Source of the DNA: PVC group bacterium
GTDB lineage: Bacteria; Verrucomicrobiota; Kiritimatiellia; SS1-B-03-39; UBA6053
Length of the DNA: 36,189 nt
Direction: 5' to 3'
Assembly (NCBI GenBank): GCA_003565035.1
Contig: PXDP01000253.1
Location: 1 to 36,189, forward strand
Part shown: positions 15,181-24,471 of the stretch, in pieces
Layout of the letters: every line of letters starts with the position of its first letter
How positions within the stretch are numbered: position 1 is the stretch's first letter
Translations under genes and position numbers: made by a program
Notes under the pieces: model-generated
What the model saw: only the letters and a program-made list of their open reading frames with translations
Told to the model about the DNA's origin: nothing
The model's database searches: none

Positions 15181-17280
15181 ATGACTGACAAATCGACACA
15201 ATCCAATTCCCCGAATCGTGAACATTCTTTGGCAAAAATCCGCAACATTGGCGTTGTGGCGCATATTGATGCCGGGAAGACCACCACCAGTGAGCGTATC
15301 CTGTTTTACAGCGGACGACTGCACCGCCTGGGCGAGGTGCACCACGGCACCGCGACCATGGACTGGATGGAACAGGAACGGGAACGGGGCATCACCATCA
15401 CCAGTGCCGCGACGACCACGTTTTGGAAAGACATGCAGATCAACCTGATCGACACCCCGGGACATGTGGATTTCACCGTGGAAGTGGAGCGTTCGCTCCG
15501 GGTGCTCGATGGCGCAGTGGGGGTTTTCTGCGCGGTGGCCGGTGTGCAGCCTCAGTCCGAAACCGTCTGGCGTCAGGCGAGGAAATATAAGGTCCCCGGC
15601 CTGGCCTTTGTCAATAAGGCCGACCGTATGGGCGCGAATTTCACCCGCTGTGTTGAGCAGATCCGTTCCAAACTGTTGCTGCCGGCGTATCCGATTCAAC
15701 TCCCTGTCGGGGTTGAGGAGCATTTCCGGGGCATGGTGGATCTGGTTACGCAGAAGGCCTATATCTTCAACGATGAAAGTTTGGGGGCGGAATTTTCGGT
15801 GGAAGAGATTCCCGAAGAGCTTAAAGATGCCGCGGAAATGGCCCGGATGGAGTTGATAGAGGCGGTGGCCGAGCGCGATGAGGCCAGTCTCGAATTGTTT
15901 ATGGAATCGGGAACGCTGGAGGAGGCTGAATTGAAGGCCGGCATCCGGCGGCTGACTTGTGCGCAGCAGTTTGTTCCGGTTCTGGTGGGCAGTTCCCTGA
16001 AAAACAAGGGGGTTCAGCCCTTATTGAACGCTGTGGTTGACTATCTGCCCTCACCGCTCGATGTGCCGGTTCCCCATGGCATTCATCCCAAAACCGAAGA
16101 ACCGGTCAGCCGCGAAGCCTCTGACCATGAGCCCGTGTGCGCTCTGGCTTTTAAAATCGCCAACGATGCCTTTGTGGGAAAGATCGCTTTTGTCCGCGTG
16201 TATGCGGGAATGTTGCAAAAAGGGCAGAATTTTTACAATCCCCGGACCGGAAAACGGGAGCGTTTGCAGCGGCTGGTGCGACTGCACGCCAACAGCCGGG
16301 AAGAACTCGATGTTCTATACGCCGGTGAAATTGGCGGGGTGGTGGGCTCCAAAGAACTGACAACCGGCGACACGCTTTGTGCGGAGGCCCATCCGCTGAT
16401 TATGGAGCGAATCGAGTTTCCTGAATCGGTGATTGCCATGTCCGTGGAGCCTAAATCCTCCTCGGACAAAGACACCCTCATGAATGCGTTGGGGATTCTG
16501 GCGGATGAGGATCCGACCTTCCGCTATACCCTCGATAAAGACACCGGACAAACCCTGATGCACGGCATGGGGGAGTTGCACCTGGAAATCCTGCGGGACC
16601 GGCTGCTGCGGGAATACAAAGTGCAGGCCCGCGCCGGAAAACCCATGGTGACCTATCGGGAAACCATTGGCAAGTCTGCCAGCCACACCCAGGTGTTTGA
16701 CCGCGAAATTGGCGGCAAACGGCAGTTGGCCGAACTGACGATGCGGGTCGAGCCGCTTCCCCGCGGGACGGGAAATCAAATCACAATTCTGCCTTCGAAA
16801 CGTGATTTCCCGGAAGAATACCGGAAAGCCGCCACCGAAGGGATTCAGGACGCGCTTGTCACCGGAATGCTGAGAAATTTCCCCATGGCGGATGTCAAAG
16901 TGACCGTCGAACATGCGGAGGTGCATCCCACGGAATCCACGGAAACCGCCTTTCGCAGTGCCGCCCATATCGGCATGCGGCAGGTGCTGCTGGATGCCGA
17001 TCCGCTTCTACTCGAGCCGATCATGAACGTTGAAGTGCTCACACCTGAAGAAAATATGGGAGATGTCATGGCGGACCTGAACAGCCGCCGCGGCAAAATC
17101 CGCGATTTGGAAGCCGTGGAGGATGGGCAGAAAATCAGCGCGGATGTGCCCCTGGCGGAACTCTTTGGATACACGACGACTCTCCGGTCGCTGACCAAAG
17201 GCCGGGCCAGTCAGTCCATGGAACCTTCCGCGTTCGCGGTGGTGCCCGACGAGGTCCTCAAAGCAATGCCACAGTATTAA
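15181..17280 (+). CDS. fusA: Translation elongation factor G (possibly paralogue)
   Basis: 699 residues. GTPase motifs are intact: AHIDAGKTT (P-loop, about 22-30), RGITITSA (switch), DTPGHVDF (about 93-100) and NKADRMGAN (about 147-155). Domains II-V follow, ending with the 'GYTTTLRSLTKGRASQSMEP' strand near residue 660-680. It catalyses ribosomal translocation or recycling. It stands alone instead of in the rpsL-rpsG-fusA-tuf cluster, and the usual domain IV motif SGGRGQYGHV is replaced by IGGKRQLAELTMRVEP. Both point to a diverged second EF-G instead of the main copy. No ribosome binding site is apparent. Confidence 0.9.
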   Translation: MTDKSTQSNSPNREHSLAKIRNIGVVAHIDAGKTTTSERILFYSGRLHRLGEVHHGTATMDWMEQERERGITITSAATTTFWKDMQINLIDTPGHVDFTVEVERSLRVLDGAVGVFCAVAGVQPQSETVWRQARKYKVPGLAFVNKADRMGANFTRCVEQIRSKLLLPAYPIQLPVGVEEHFRGMVDLVTQKAYIFNDESLGAEFSVEEIPEELKDAAEMARMELIEAVAERDEASLELFMESGTLEEAELKAGIRRLTCAQQFVPVLVGSSLKNKGVQPLLNAVVDYLPSPLDVPVPHGIHPKTEEPVSREASDHEPVCALAFKIANDAFVGKIAFVRVYAGMLQKGQNFYNPRTGKRERLQRLVRLHANSREELDVLYAGEIGGVVGSKELTTGDTLCAEAHPLIMERIEFPESVIAMSVEPKSSSDKDTLMNALGILADEDPTFRYTLDKDTGQTLMHGMGELHLEILRDRLLREYKVQARAGKPMVTYRETIGKSASHTQVFDREIGGKRQLAELTMRVEPLPRGTGNQITILPSKRDFPEEYRKAATEGIQDALVTGMLRNFPMADVKVTVEHAEVHPTESTETAFRSAAHIGMRQVLLDADPLLLEPIMNVEVLTPEENMGDVMADLNSRRGKIRDLEAVEDGQKISADVPLAELFGYTTTLRSLTKGRASQSMEPSAFAVVPDEVLKAMPQY

Positions 17281-17310
17281 TTGCGATCAACTCATCAGGA
17301 AAATTACAAT

Positions 17311-20300
17311 GTGGATTTGAAAGCAGAGAAAAGATTGACTCATCCGAAACCATTGACAGCGTCTGGTATTTCAAATTTTATTTCCCGGGGATCTTTTTGG
17401 GCTCCTGAATATATGGCCCCAACCCGCTGGGTTGAACATACACCTTTTCTTTTTTGGCTTATGGGCATCCATCAGCCCCGGACGTTTGTGGAACTGGGGA
17501 CAGCCTTCGGCTACTCTTATTTTGCAGCATGTCAGGCTGTTTCCCGTTTATCGCTTCCCACAAAGTGTTTTGCAGTGGATTCCTGGCGGGGAGATGAACA
17601 GAATTCAAAAGAAGGAGAGTCCGTTTATACCCGCGTCCGTGGTTACAATGATCGGAATTTTAAAGCATTTTCCACGCTTATCCGCATGACCTTTGAGGAG
17701 GCCGCGGATAAATTTGAGGATGGCTCCATCGATTTGATGCATATTGACGCTCCGCAACACGCGGCTGAACTCAGGACGCTTCTCGATCTTTGGGCCCCCA
17801 AATTTTCGTCAAGAGCTCTGATTCTGTTTCATCATACTTCCTCACATCAGCCAGGCTCTGCCCTCCCCCAGTTCTTTAACGACCTGTCGGATACCTCCCC
17901 GTCGTTTCGGTTTACGCACGCTCAAGGACTTGTTGTTCTTGGGCATGGCCCGGACCAGCCGATGGAGGTACAGGTGCTTCTGTCACTCCCGGATCAGAGT
18001 CCTGCAGCGGAAGAGGTTCGAAACGCGTATATGCGGCTGGGCGAAAGCCTAGTCCTTCGTCTGGAACTGGAAGCCAGGAAACAGGACGTGGCATGTCAGG
18101 AACAAACACTCAGGGTACTGCAAGCACGTGTTGCTGATCAGGAAAAGGCACTGGTTGATATACGGCAAAGTATTGTCTGGCGGATCGCGAAGCCTTTTTA
18201 CTTTCTGAACTGGTTTTTTACAGGTGTATTGAGATGTCTCAAAAGGGGCCCCGTTTCTTTCCTTCGGGTGGTCGCTGCCTGGTTTCATGCGGTGAAGTGG
18301 AGCAAAATCTTATCAGAAGAGCCTCTTTTTAATGAGGGGTTTTATCGAAAACTCTACCCTGATCTTGCATTATTCTACTTTTCGCCAAGGCTTCACTATC
18401 TGCTGTATGGCTGGAGAGAGGACCGGGTAACGCATCCGCTGTTTGATTCGCTGTGGTACAGCCAACAAAATGCGGGCTGTCGCGGATGCCGCATGCCGCC
18501 ACTGATCCACTACACACGGTTTGGCCGGGCACAGGGACTGAATCCCAGCCCCTTATTTTCTGAAGTTTTACCCGATGAAGGGGTGCTTTCCGGGTTGGAC
18601 CTCAATATTCCTCTGTTCACCTCCGATGATCCTGCTGCCTACAAAAAGGCCGTTGTTTCGGAAGCCGAAAATATGTTTTCGGCATTTTTGAGACGAAATG
18701 AAAGGATGAATTTCGAAAGTACGGAAGCAGAAGCCAACGTCTCGATCCTTATCGTTCTATACAATCAGCCCGGTCTGACCTGGCTCTGTCTTCAGTCGTT
18801 GCTGAACCAGAAGACGCCGGGGGTTGAACTCATTTTGATCGATAACAATCCGTCCAATCCACAAACTGAAGCTCTGCTTGACAGGGTTGACGGGGCCAGA
18901 ATATTTCGGAATGCTGACAATCCTGGGTTTCTGCATGCCGTGAATCAGGGGGCGGAACATGCAAAAGGAAAATATCTTCTGTTGCTGAATAATGATGCCA
19001 TGATGTTGCCCGGCACTTTGGATGCCGCCATTTCACGGCTGAATCATACGCCGGATGCCGGGGCGGTTGGTGGTCCCATTCTCTCCTGGACCGGACACTT
19101 GCAGGAGGCCGGCTCTATTCTTTGGCGGGATGGCACCTGTCTGGGATACGGCCGTGGAGCGCGCCACTCAAACCCTGATTTTCAGTTTGTGCGGGATGTT
19201 GATTTCTGTTCCGGTGCTTTTCTCATGCTTCGGCGGAACCTGTTTGAAGACTTAGGGGGACTGGATCCAATTTATAAGCCTGCCTATTATGAGGACACCG
19301 ACTATTGTGTCCGTTTGTGGGAGGCCGGATACAGGGTGATATACGATCCCAAGGTCATTATCCGGCACTTTGAGTTTGCCGGATCAGGAAACGAGGCCAT
19401 GGCAAAAGCGCTCATCCACAAAAACTGTGCTGTTTTTCGAAAAAAGCATCGGACATTTCTTGAAGGTCAGTTTGAATACTCGCCCTGGATAGACCGAAAA
19501 GCCAGTACTAGACTGAGGGCTGACGGTAAGCGTATTTTGTTTATTGATGACCGTTTGCCTTATCCCTGGTATGGTTCAGGATTTCCACGGGCACACAAGT
19601 TTGTTGAAACGTTGGCGGAGTGTGGGCATGCGGTTTCTCTTTGCCCCATGCATCCAACCAACGGATACGACACAGACGATAACGTCATTTTCCCCGAAAC
19701 CCTCGAACTCCTCACTGATTATGTTGCGGGTTTGCCACGCCTTTTACAGGAGCGTCAGGGAATGTACGATATCATTGCGATCAGTCGGCCCCATAACATG
19801 AGCCATGTGATGTTTCTGATCCAGAATCACCCGGAGTGGTTTCGTGGTGCCACGATCATTTATGATGCAGAAGCCGTTTTTTCTTTGCGGGAAATCAGGC
19901 ATGCTGAGGTTCTTGGGCACCCTCTGACGAACGAACAGAAGCGTGAGAAAATCAGCGCAGAGCTTTCACTTGCGGCTTATGCGCAGAGTGTTCTGACCGT
20001 AACTCCAACGGAAGCCCAATTTTTCAGGGAAAATCTTCAGGTCCCTGTACACGTTATTCCCCATACTGCCGGTGAGATATCCCGGGACATACCATCATAT
20101 TTGGAGCGAACAGGTTTCTTATTTATCGGATATATTCAGAACGCCACCACTCCGAATGGCGACAGTCTTCGTTGGTTTGTTCAAGAGGTTTGGCCTAGTA
20201 TTCGACGTGTCATTGGGGAGCGGGCCTGCTTGAACATTGTGGGAGACTGTGAGCCTGAATTCGCCGCCGAACTGGCGGTTCCTGGTGTCGTCCTGCATGG

Positions 20301-20631
20301 AAAAGTCACGGATTTGGCGCCTTATTACGACAGGGCAAGGGTTTTCATTGCGCCCACCCGCTTCAGTGCGGGTCTTCCTCTGAAAGCCGTTGAGGCAGCG
20401 GCTAACGGTCTCCCGCTTGTGGTGTCCTCTCTCATTGCTAATCAACTTGGATGGCAGGATGAGATTATTTCTGCAGAGACCGCCAGCTCTTTTGCGGAAG
20501 CCTGTCTGCATCTGTATGCGAATGAAGCGGAGTGGCAGAACAACCAACAGATTTTGCAGAAAGCCGTCCGCCGCGATTACAGCCCTGAAGCCTTTACTGA
20601 ATCCGTTCGCGCGTGCCTATCCGAGATCTGA
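17311..20631 (+). CDS. Multidomain glycan assembly protein: methyltransferase + GT2 + GT4
   Basis: 1106 residues from the GTG at 17311 (AGGA about ten bases upstream); a TTG at 17281 is the alternative. Domains in order: a class I methyltransferase of the Methyltransf_24 type (about 30-200; motif I FVELGTAFGYSY, then DLMHIDAPQHAAELRTLLDL and ALILFHHTS); a short coiled coil (about 235-285) ending in the membrane-proximal SIVWRIAKPF motif; two 'FNEGFYRKLYPDL... HYLLYGWRED' repeats (about 330-420); a GT-A family 2 transferase (about 475-700; SILIVLYNQ, LLLLNNDAMM with the acidic metal site, YYEDTDYCVRLW); and a GT-B family 4 transferase (about 735-1100; APTRFSAGLPLKAVEAAANG). It probably builds and methylates a surface polysaccharide. 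Base composition is lower in GC than on either side. Confidence 0.85.
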   Translation: MDLKAEKRLTHPKPLTASGISNFISRGSFWAPEYMAPTRWVEHTPFLFWLMGIHQPRTFVELGTAFGYSYFAACQAVSRLSLPTKCFAVDSWRGDEQNSKEGESVYTRVRGYNDRNFKAFSTLIRMTFEEAADKFEDGSIDLMHIDAPQHAAELRTLLDLWAPKFSSRALILFHHTSSHQPGSALPQFFNDLSDTSPSFRFTHAQGLVVLGHGPDQPMEVQVLLSLPDQSPAAEEVRNAYMRLGESLVLRLELEARKQDVACQEQTLRVLQARVADQEKALVDIRQSIVWRIAKPFYFLNWFFTGVLRCLKRGPVSFLRVVAAWFHAVKWSKILSEEPLFNEGFYRKLYPDLALFYFSPRLHYLLYGWREDRVTHPLFDSLWYSQQNAGCRGCRMPPLIHYTRFGRAQGLNPSPLFSEVLPDEGVLSGLDLNIPLFTSDDPAAYKKAVVSEAENMFSAFLRRNERMNFESTEAEANVSILIVLYNQPGLTWLCLQSLLNQKTPGVELILIDNNPSNPQTEALLDRVDGARIFRNADNPGFLHAVNQGAEHAKGKYLLLLNNDAMMLPGTLDAAISRLNHTPDAGAVGGPILSWTGHLQEAGSILWRDGTCLGYGRGARHSNPDFQFVRDVDFCSGAFLMLRRNLFEDLGGLDPIYKPAYYEDTDYCVRLWEAGYRVIYDPKVIIRHFEFAGSGNEAMAKALIHKNCAVFRKKHRTFLEGQFEYSPWIDRKASTRLRADGKRILFIDDRLPYPWYGSGFPRAHKFVETLAECGHAVSLCPMHPTNGYDTDDNVIFPETLELLTDYVAGLPRLLQERQGMYDIIAISRPHNMSHVMFLIQNHPEWFRGATIIYDAEAVFSLREIRHAEVLGHPLTNEQKREKISAELSLAAYAQSVLTVTPTEAQFFRENLQVPVHVIPHTAGEISRDIPSYLERTGFLFIGYIQNATTPNGDSLRWFVQEVWPSIRRVIGERACLNIVGDCEPEFAAELAVPGVVLHGKVTDLAPYYDRARVFIAPTRFSAGLPLKAVEAAANGLPLVVSSLIANQLGWQDEIISAETASSFAEACLHLYANEAEWQNNQQILQKAVRRDYSPEAFTESVRACLSEI

Positions 20632-20635
20632 CCTT

Positions 20636-22168
20636 ATGCCTGCCGCCTCCTTTCAAAACTCATCACACCCAATGCCCTCGGCGAGATCGCCGCTGTTTTT
20701 TCTTCACATTCCAAAAGCGGCGGGAACCAGTCTACGTGTCGCCCTCGAAAATGCGCTTGGCGGCAGATTGGTACACCTGTACGATGATCATCCCGGCTGC
20801 AGGGCCGGACAGGTGATGTCACGGCAACTCCCCGATGATGTTGTGATCTACGGACATTACAACGTGGGGCTTCACCGCCGTTTTCATCAGTCTCCCCGCT
20901 ACGCCACCGTTGTTCGTCCTCCAGTTGAACGGGTATTGTCGTGGTATAATTTTCAAAGGTCAAACCCTGCACTTGCCTACTATGATGCGGTTAGGAAAAC
21001 TTCTCTTCCTGACCTTCTGAAGGCAAACGCCTTTAAGGAGCTCCGGAATCATATGACTGGGATGATTGCCGGCCGCAAGCCGCGTGGGCCCGATGATTTG
21101 GAGACTCTGTCTTTGGCAAAAACCCATTTGGTGGAATATTTTGAGTTTGTCTCCACAACAAACCATTTGACGGAAGACTTCCACGCGCTTGAAGCACTGC
21201 TTGGACTTACACTCCCGTCTCTTCCCCGCGTAAATGTCACTCCGGTTTCCGACCATGCTGCGGATCTGAAGGCCTGCGGGGAGGTCATCCGGGAATTTAA
21301 TCAATTGGACATTGAATTATATGATTTTATTCTGTCTTTTCGCGAGAAGAAACGACGGGCCTCCCTGCCACCCCCATTAGGAGAACGCTTCATGAAACCG
21401 ACCTTTACAGCTCACAACATCCTACTTGACTCAGGCGAGACCACGCGTCCGGACATGCCGGCCACTATGGAATCCGATCTCAGATTTCAGGCCGCGCGCA
21501 GGGTTCTGGAAACCGTTTTTCCCGGAGACAAAAGTCAATTGCGTCTTGCCGATCTGGGCTGTCTTGAAGGAGGATATGCCGTGGAGTTCGCCCGTATGGG
21601 ATTTCAGGTGCTTGGCCTGGAAGTCCGGGACTCGAATATCGCGGCATGTCGTTATGTGAAAAATCATACCAACCTTTCAAATCTTTCGTTCGTGCAGGAC
21701 GACGTATGGAACATCACGCGGCATGGGCATTTCGACGCGGTGTTTTGTTGCGGACTGTTGTATCATCTCGACCGACCCGCCGCTTTTTTAAACCAACTCG
21801 CCGCCGTCACCACAAAGCTGGTGATTCTTCAAACGCATTTTTCTCCGTCCAACGAAGAAAAAAAGGAGCGGGCTGTCCGCTTCCCACTGTCTGAACCCGA
21901 ATGTCACGAAGGCCTTGAAGGCCGCTGGTACACTGAATTTGAGCAGGCCCCCACAGCTGAGCAACGCGAGGAGGCCAAATGGTCTTCCTGGGAGAATTCC
22001 CGGTCTTTCTGGCCCCGGCGGGAGTTTTTGTTACAGGCGATTCGAAATGCGGGGTTTGATCTTGTTTTAGAGCAGTTCGATTCTCTTGGGCCCGGCATCG
22101 CGGAGTCGTTGATCAATGGCGAATACAAGACAGACTGCTGCGGAACCTTTATCGGTATTAAAACCTGA
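20636..22168 (+). CDS. Sulfotransferase-methyltransferase fusion
   Basis: 510 residues from the ATG at 20636, 4 bp after the previous gene. Part one is a carbohydrate-type sulfotransferase: the PAPS 5'-phosphosulfate motif FFLHIPKAAGTSLRVAL at about 21-37, and the 3'-phosphate motif YATVVRPPVERVLSWYNFQR at about 89-108. Part two, from about residue 253, is a class I SAM methyltransferase (LADLGCLEGGYAVEF at about 305-319, then LEV and VQDDVWNI). The junction contains an in-frame ATG at 21392 with AGGAG eight bases upstream, so the methyltransferase may also be made alone (258 residues). Together with the upstream glycosyltransferase it probably adds sulfate and methyl groups to a glycan. Confidence 0.8.
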   Translation: MPAASFQNSSHPMPSARSPLFFLHIPKAAGTSLRVALENALGGRLVHLYDDHPGCRAGQVMSRQLPDDVVIYGHYNVGLHRRFHQSPRYATVVRPPVERVLSWYNFQRSNPALAYYDAVRKTSLPDLLKANAFKELRNHMTGMIAGRKPRGPDDLETLSLAKTHLVEYFEFVSTTNHLTEDFHALEALLGLTLPSLPRVNVTPVSDHAADLKACGEVIREFNQLDIELYDFILSFREKKRRASLPPPLGERFMKPTFTAHNILLDSGETTRPDMPATMESDLRFQAARRVLETVFPGDKSQLRLADLGCLEGGYAVEFARMGFQVLGLEVRDSNIAACRYVKNHTNLSNLSFVQDDVWNITRHGHFDAVFCCGLLYHLDRPAAFLNQLAAVTTKLVILQTHFSPSNEEKKERAVRFPLSEPECHEGLEGRWYTEFEQAPTAEQREEAKWSSWENSRSFWPRREFLLQAIRNAGFDLVLEQFDSLGPGIAESLINGEYKTDCCGTFIGIKT

Positions 22169-22171
22169 TAA

Positions 22172-22325
22172 CGTACGCACATCACAATGGGTGGTTTTAC
22201 GTCGTAACTGGAACTGTCCCAGTTGCAGAATCTGATTTCGGGCTAAAAAATATCAAAGCTGCGGATAGCTTCGACAACGATGGGTCCGACGTTTCATCCA
22301 TTGAGCGTTGCGCCCTACTGGAGCA
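22172..22325. other. Convergent intergenic segment with small hairpin
   Basis: Between the two convergent genes. AACTGG (22206-22211) and CCAGTT (22219-22224) form a short stem. The plus strand is open in one frame for over 40 codons without a good start, and the minus strand has a 34-codon ORF beginning MDETSDPSLSKLS. Neither resembles a family I know. It may be a remnant or a dispersed intergenic repeat. Confidence 0.3.
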
Positions 22326-22331
22326 AGTATG

Positions 22332-24371
22332 TTAAAACAGCCGGGTCAGTAAAAACAGGGCGAAGACGATCCAGAAGGCGCGGATCAGCCACCAGACACG
22401 GTCCCGTTTAAAGGTGCTGTCTTCTGGAAAAGGCGGCTTGGAGGTGAAGGCGATCCGCTGTGCCCGGCTGAGTCGCATTCGCAAATTAATGGCCCAGCCG
22501 GTGCCTTCCAGCAGAACGCTGAGATCACGTCGGCTCAGGCGGATGGCGGCAATCAGAGCGCTGGGAATAAACACTGCCAAAACGGCGACCAGCAGGCCTC
22601 CCAGAATTTGCGGCAAAGTGAGGCCGGCAAAGGTTTTGGTCATGAAGGCCAGCGACGAGCCCATGGCGGCGATGGCAATGCCTCCGCCGGCCAGCATTTG
22701 GCCGGGGGCCGCATTCGGGGGCGGCGCTGCCGGAGGAGGCGGCGCGGCAATCGCCTGTTCGGCAGACTGATCCAGGTTTTTCTCGGCGGTCTGGGTCATA
22801 CCCTCCACTTTCCGGGTCAGTGCCGCGCCGATCCGCTGAAAAGGGGCGGCCATGGCTTCCGTGAGGCTGATCGGATTGTCGGTGATGTGGACAATCGTGG
22901 CAAACCATTCGGTTCCATCCACATGCTGGAAGAGGCCGTGTTTGCCAACGCGCAGATTTCCCTGACGGCCGGAGGTGGCCGGCACGGCAATTTCCCGGGT
23001 GCCGGGCTGACGCGGGTGCTCAAGTGTCAGGATCATGATAAACATGGTCCCGCCTTCAATTCCCTTCAAATACCGGGCCCGGTCCGGAACCCGGATGGCG
23101 AGATTGAAACGTCGTCCGTCAAGAATCAGTGAGCCCTCTTCAAACGCGGCCCGCTGATCGGAGGCGTAGAGTTTGGGGAAGCTGATGAAGTTATTGGCGA
23201 ATTCCAGCAGATGAGCCTGAAAGAGGATCATTTTTTCGGCGAGGCGCACCTGCGAGAGATCCACCGCTGCATGCACCTGGGTGTGGATGAGCTTTCGGAC
23301 TTCGGCCACATGAGGACTGGAAAGCATTGCGGCGAGTTCCGTACGGGAAAGCCCGGCCAGGTGGGGCGCAGGTTCCGCCTGTTTCCAGGCGGCGTAGCGT
23401 TCGAAGGCCTCTTTGACGCGCTGCCAGTCGGCCCGGGTGAGCACTTCATCCGTTTTATCAAACAGAGGAATCAGAATCTCAGCCCGAAGCGCGTGAAGCG
23501 GGCGGGCATAGGCCGGATTCATACGATTGTCCATTCGAAGAATGCCTTCAGGATTGGGCTTGGCGGGGGGGGACTGTTTCAACGCGCTGTCGCTTGCATG
23601 CGCCGTGGCGGTGGAATCGCTTGCAGGGACAGGCGGCCAAAGGGTTCCGGCGGCATCCGGATTCATGGACACCCAGTCGCACAGCGCGAAAAAACGGTCA
23701 AGCCTGTCGCGAAGATCCATATACACTTCAAACGCGGGGGCTGTTTTTTCGCCCAGGGGCAGCACCTCGGAGCGTTCTGATTCACCGGCCAGCACCAGCC
23801 AGTCCAGCCGCTTTTGGCCTGATGTGAGAAACGTTTTCAGGGTGGCTTCATCAACCCCCGGGTTTCCGGAGGGGTGCGCACCTCCCGGCACCAGCGACAA
23901 AAGCCGTTCCATCCAGGTTTTAACTTTCTCATTTTCCGCTGCCGCCGGAAGCACCACTCCGGCCTCACTGACCGGGCTGGCTTCCAGCCGCTCCCGCCAT
24001 TTTCGGATTTTTGAGAGCGATACCGCCGCATCCTCTCCACGGATTCTTTCCAGAAGCGGAAGAACCTTTTTACAGTCAGGGTGATCCGGATTCAAGCTGT
24101 CAGGCCGCAGTTCTCTTGAACCGGAAGAGAAACCCTCCATGGAGCGGAAGCGTTCACGGACCCAGGATGCACCCGCTTTAAGTTCTCCTGCCTTGACGCG
24201 GCGGTCCTGATCGATGTCCAGACACTGCAGGAACACCGGATCCATGCGGAAGGCCTCCAGGGGGGCACTGGTGGCCACCCACAGACTTTCGTCCAGTGCG
24301 CATGCCTCCAGAAAATCTTCCGCTGTCTTCAGTTGGGGGTGGTATGCCTGACCCTGTAAATTGAATTGCAT
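22332..24371 (-). CDS. Large membrane-anchored protein with EF-hand-like loop
   Basis: 679 residues. A loop close to the N-terminus, DIDQDRRVKAGEL at about 52-64, matches the calcium-binding EF-hand pattern DxDxDxxxxxxE. The central part is mostly helical (about 90-420), followed by a beta-rich region (about 425-530, including RYLKGIEGGTMFIMILTLEH). After a Pro/Ala-rich linker (PPPPAAPPPNAAPG) there are three hydrophobic helices at about 568-590, 598-620 and 657-679. I recognise no named family; the architecture suggests a large cytoplasmic or periplasmic domain anchored at the C-terminus. A possible promoter, TTGACC-17-CATTCT, lies upstream on the minus strand. There is no visible ribosome binding site. 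Confidence 0.7.
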   Translation of the reverse strand: MQFNLQGQAYHPQLKTAEDFLEACALDESLWVATSAPLEAFRMDPVFLQCLDIDQDRRVKAGELKAGASWVRERFRSMEGFSSGSRELRPDSLNPDHPDCKKVLPLLERIRGEDAAVSLSKIRKWRERLEASPVSEAGVVLPAAAENEKVKTWMERLLSLVPGGAHPSGNPGVDEATLKTFLTSGQKRLDWLVLAGESERSEVLPLGEKTAPAFEVYMDLRDRLDRFFALCDWVSMNPDAAGTLWPPVPASDSTATAHASDSALKQSPPAKPNPEGILRMDNRMNPAYARPLHALRAEILIPLFDKTDEVLTRADWQRVKEAFERYAAWKQAEPAPHLAGLSRTELAAMLSSPHVAEVRKLIHTQVHAAVDLSQVRLAEKMILFQAHLLEFANNFISFPKLYASDQRAAFEEGSLILDGRRFNLAIRVPDRARYLKGIEGGTMFIMILTLEHPRQPGTREIAVPATSGRQGNLRVGKHGLFQHVDGTEWFATIVHITDNPISLTEAMAAPFQRIGAALTRKVEGMTQTAEKNLDQSAEQAIAAPPPPAAPPPNAAPGQMLAGGGIAIAAMGSSLAFMTKTFAGLTLPQILGGLLVAVLAVFIPSALIAAIRLSRRDLSVLLEGTGWAINLRMRLSRAQRIAFTSKPPFPEDSTFKRDRVWWLIRAFWIVFALFLLTRLF

Positions 24372-24471
24372 GGGTTGAGAATGAGAAGGAACTTGGCCTT
24401 GGTCAATGTTTAATCAAATCTAACCCCCTGAAAAGTGCCTTCCCGGCATTCGGGACAACAGAAATTGACCC

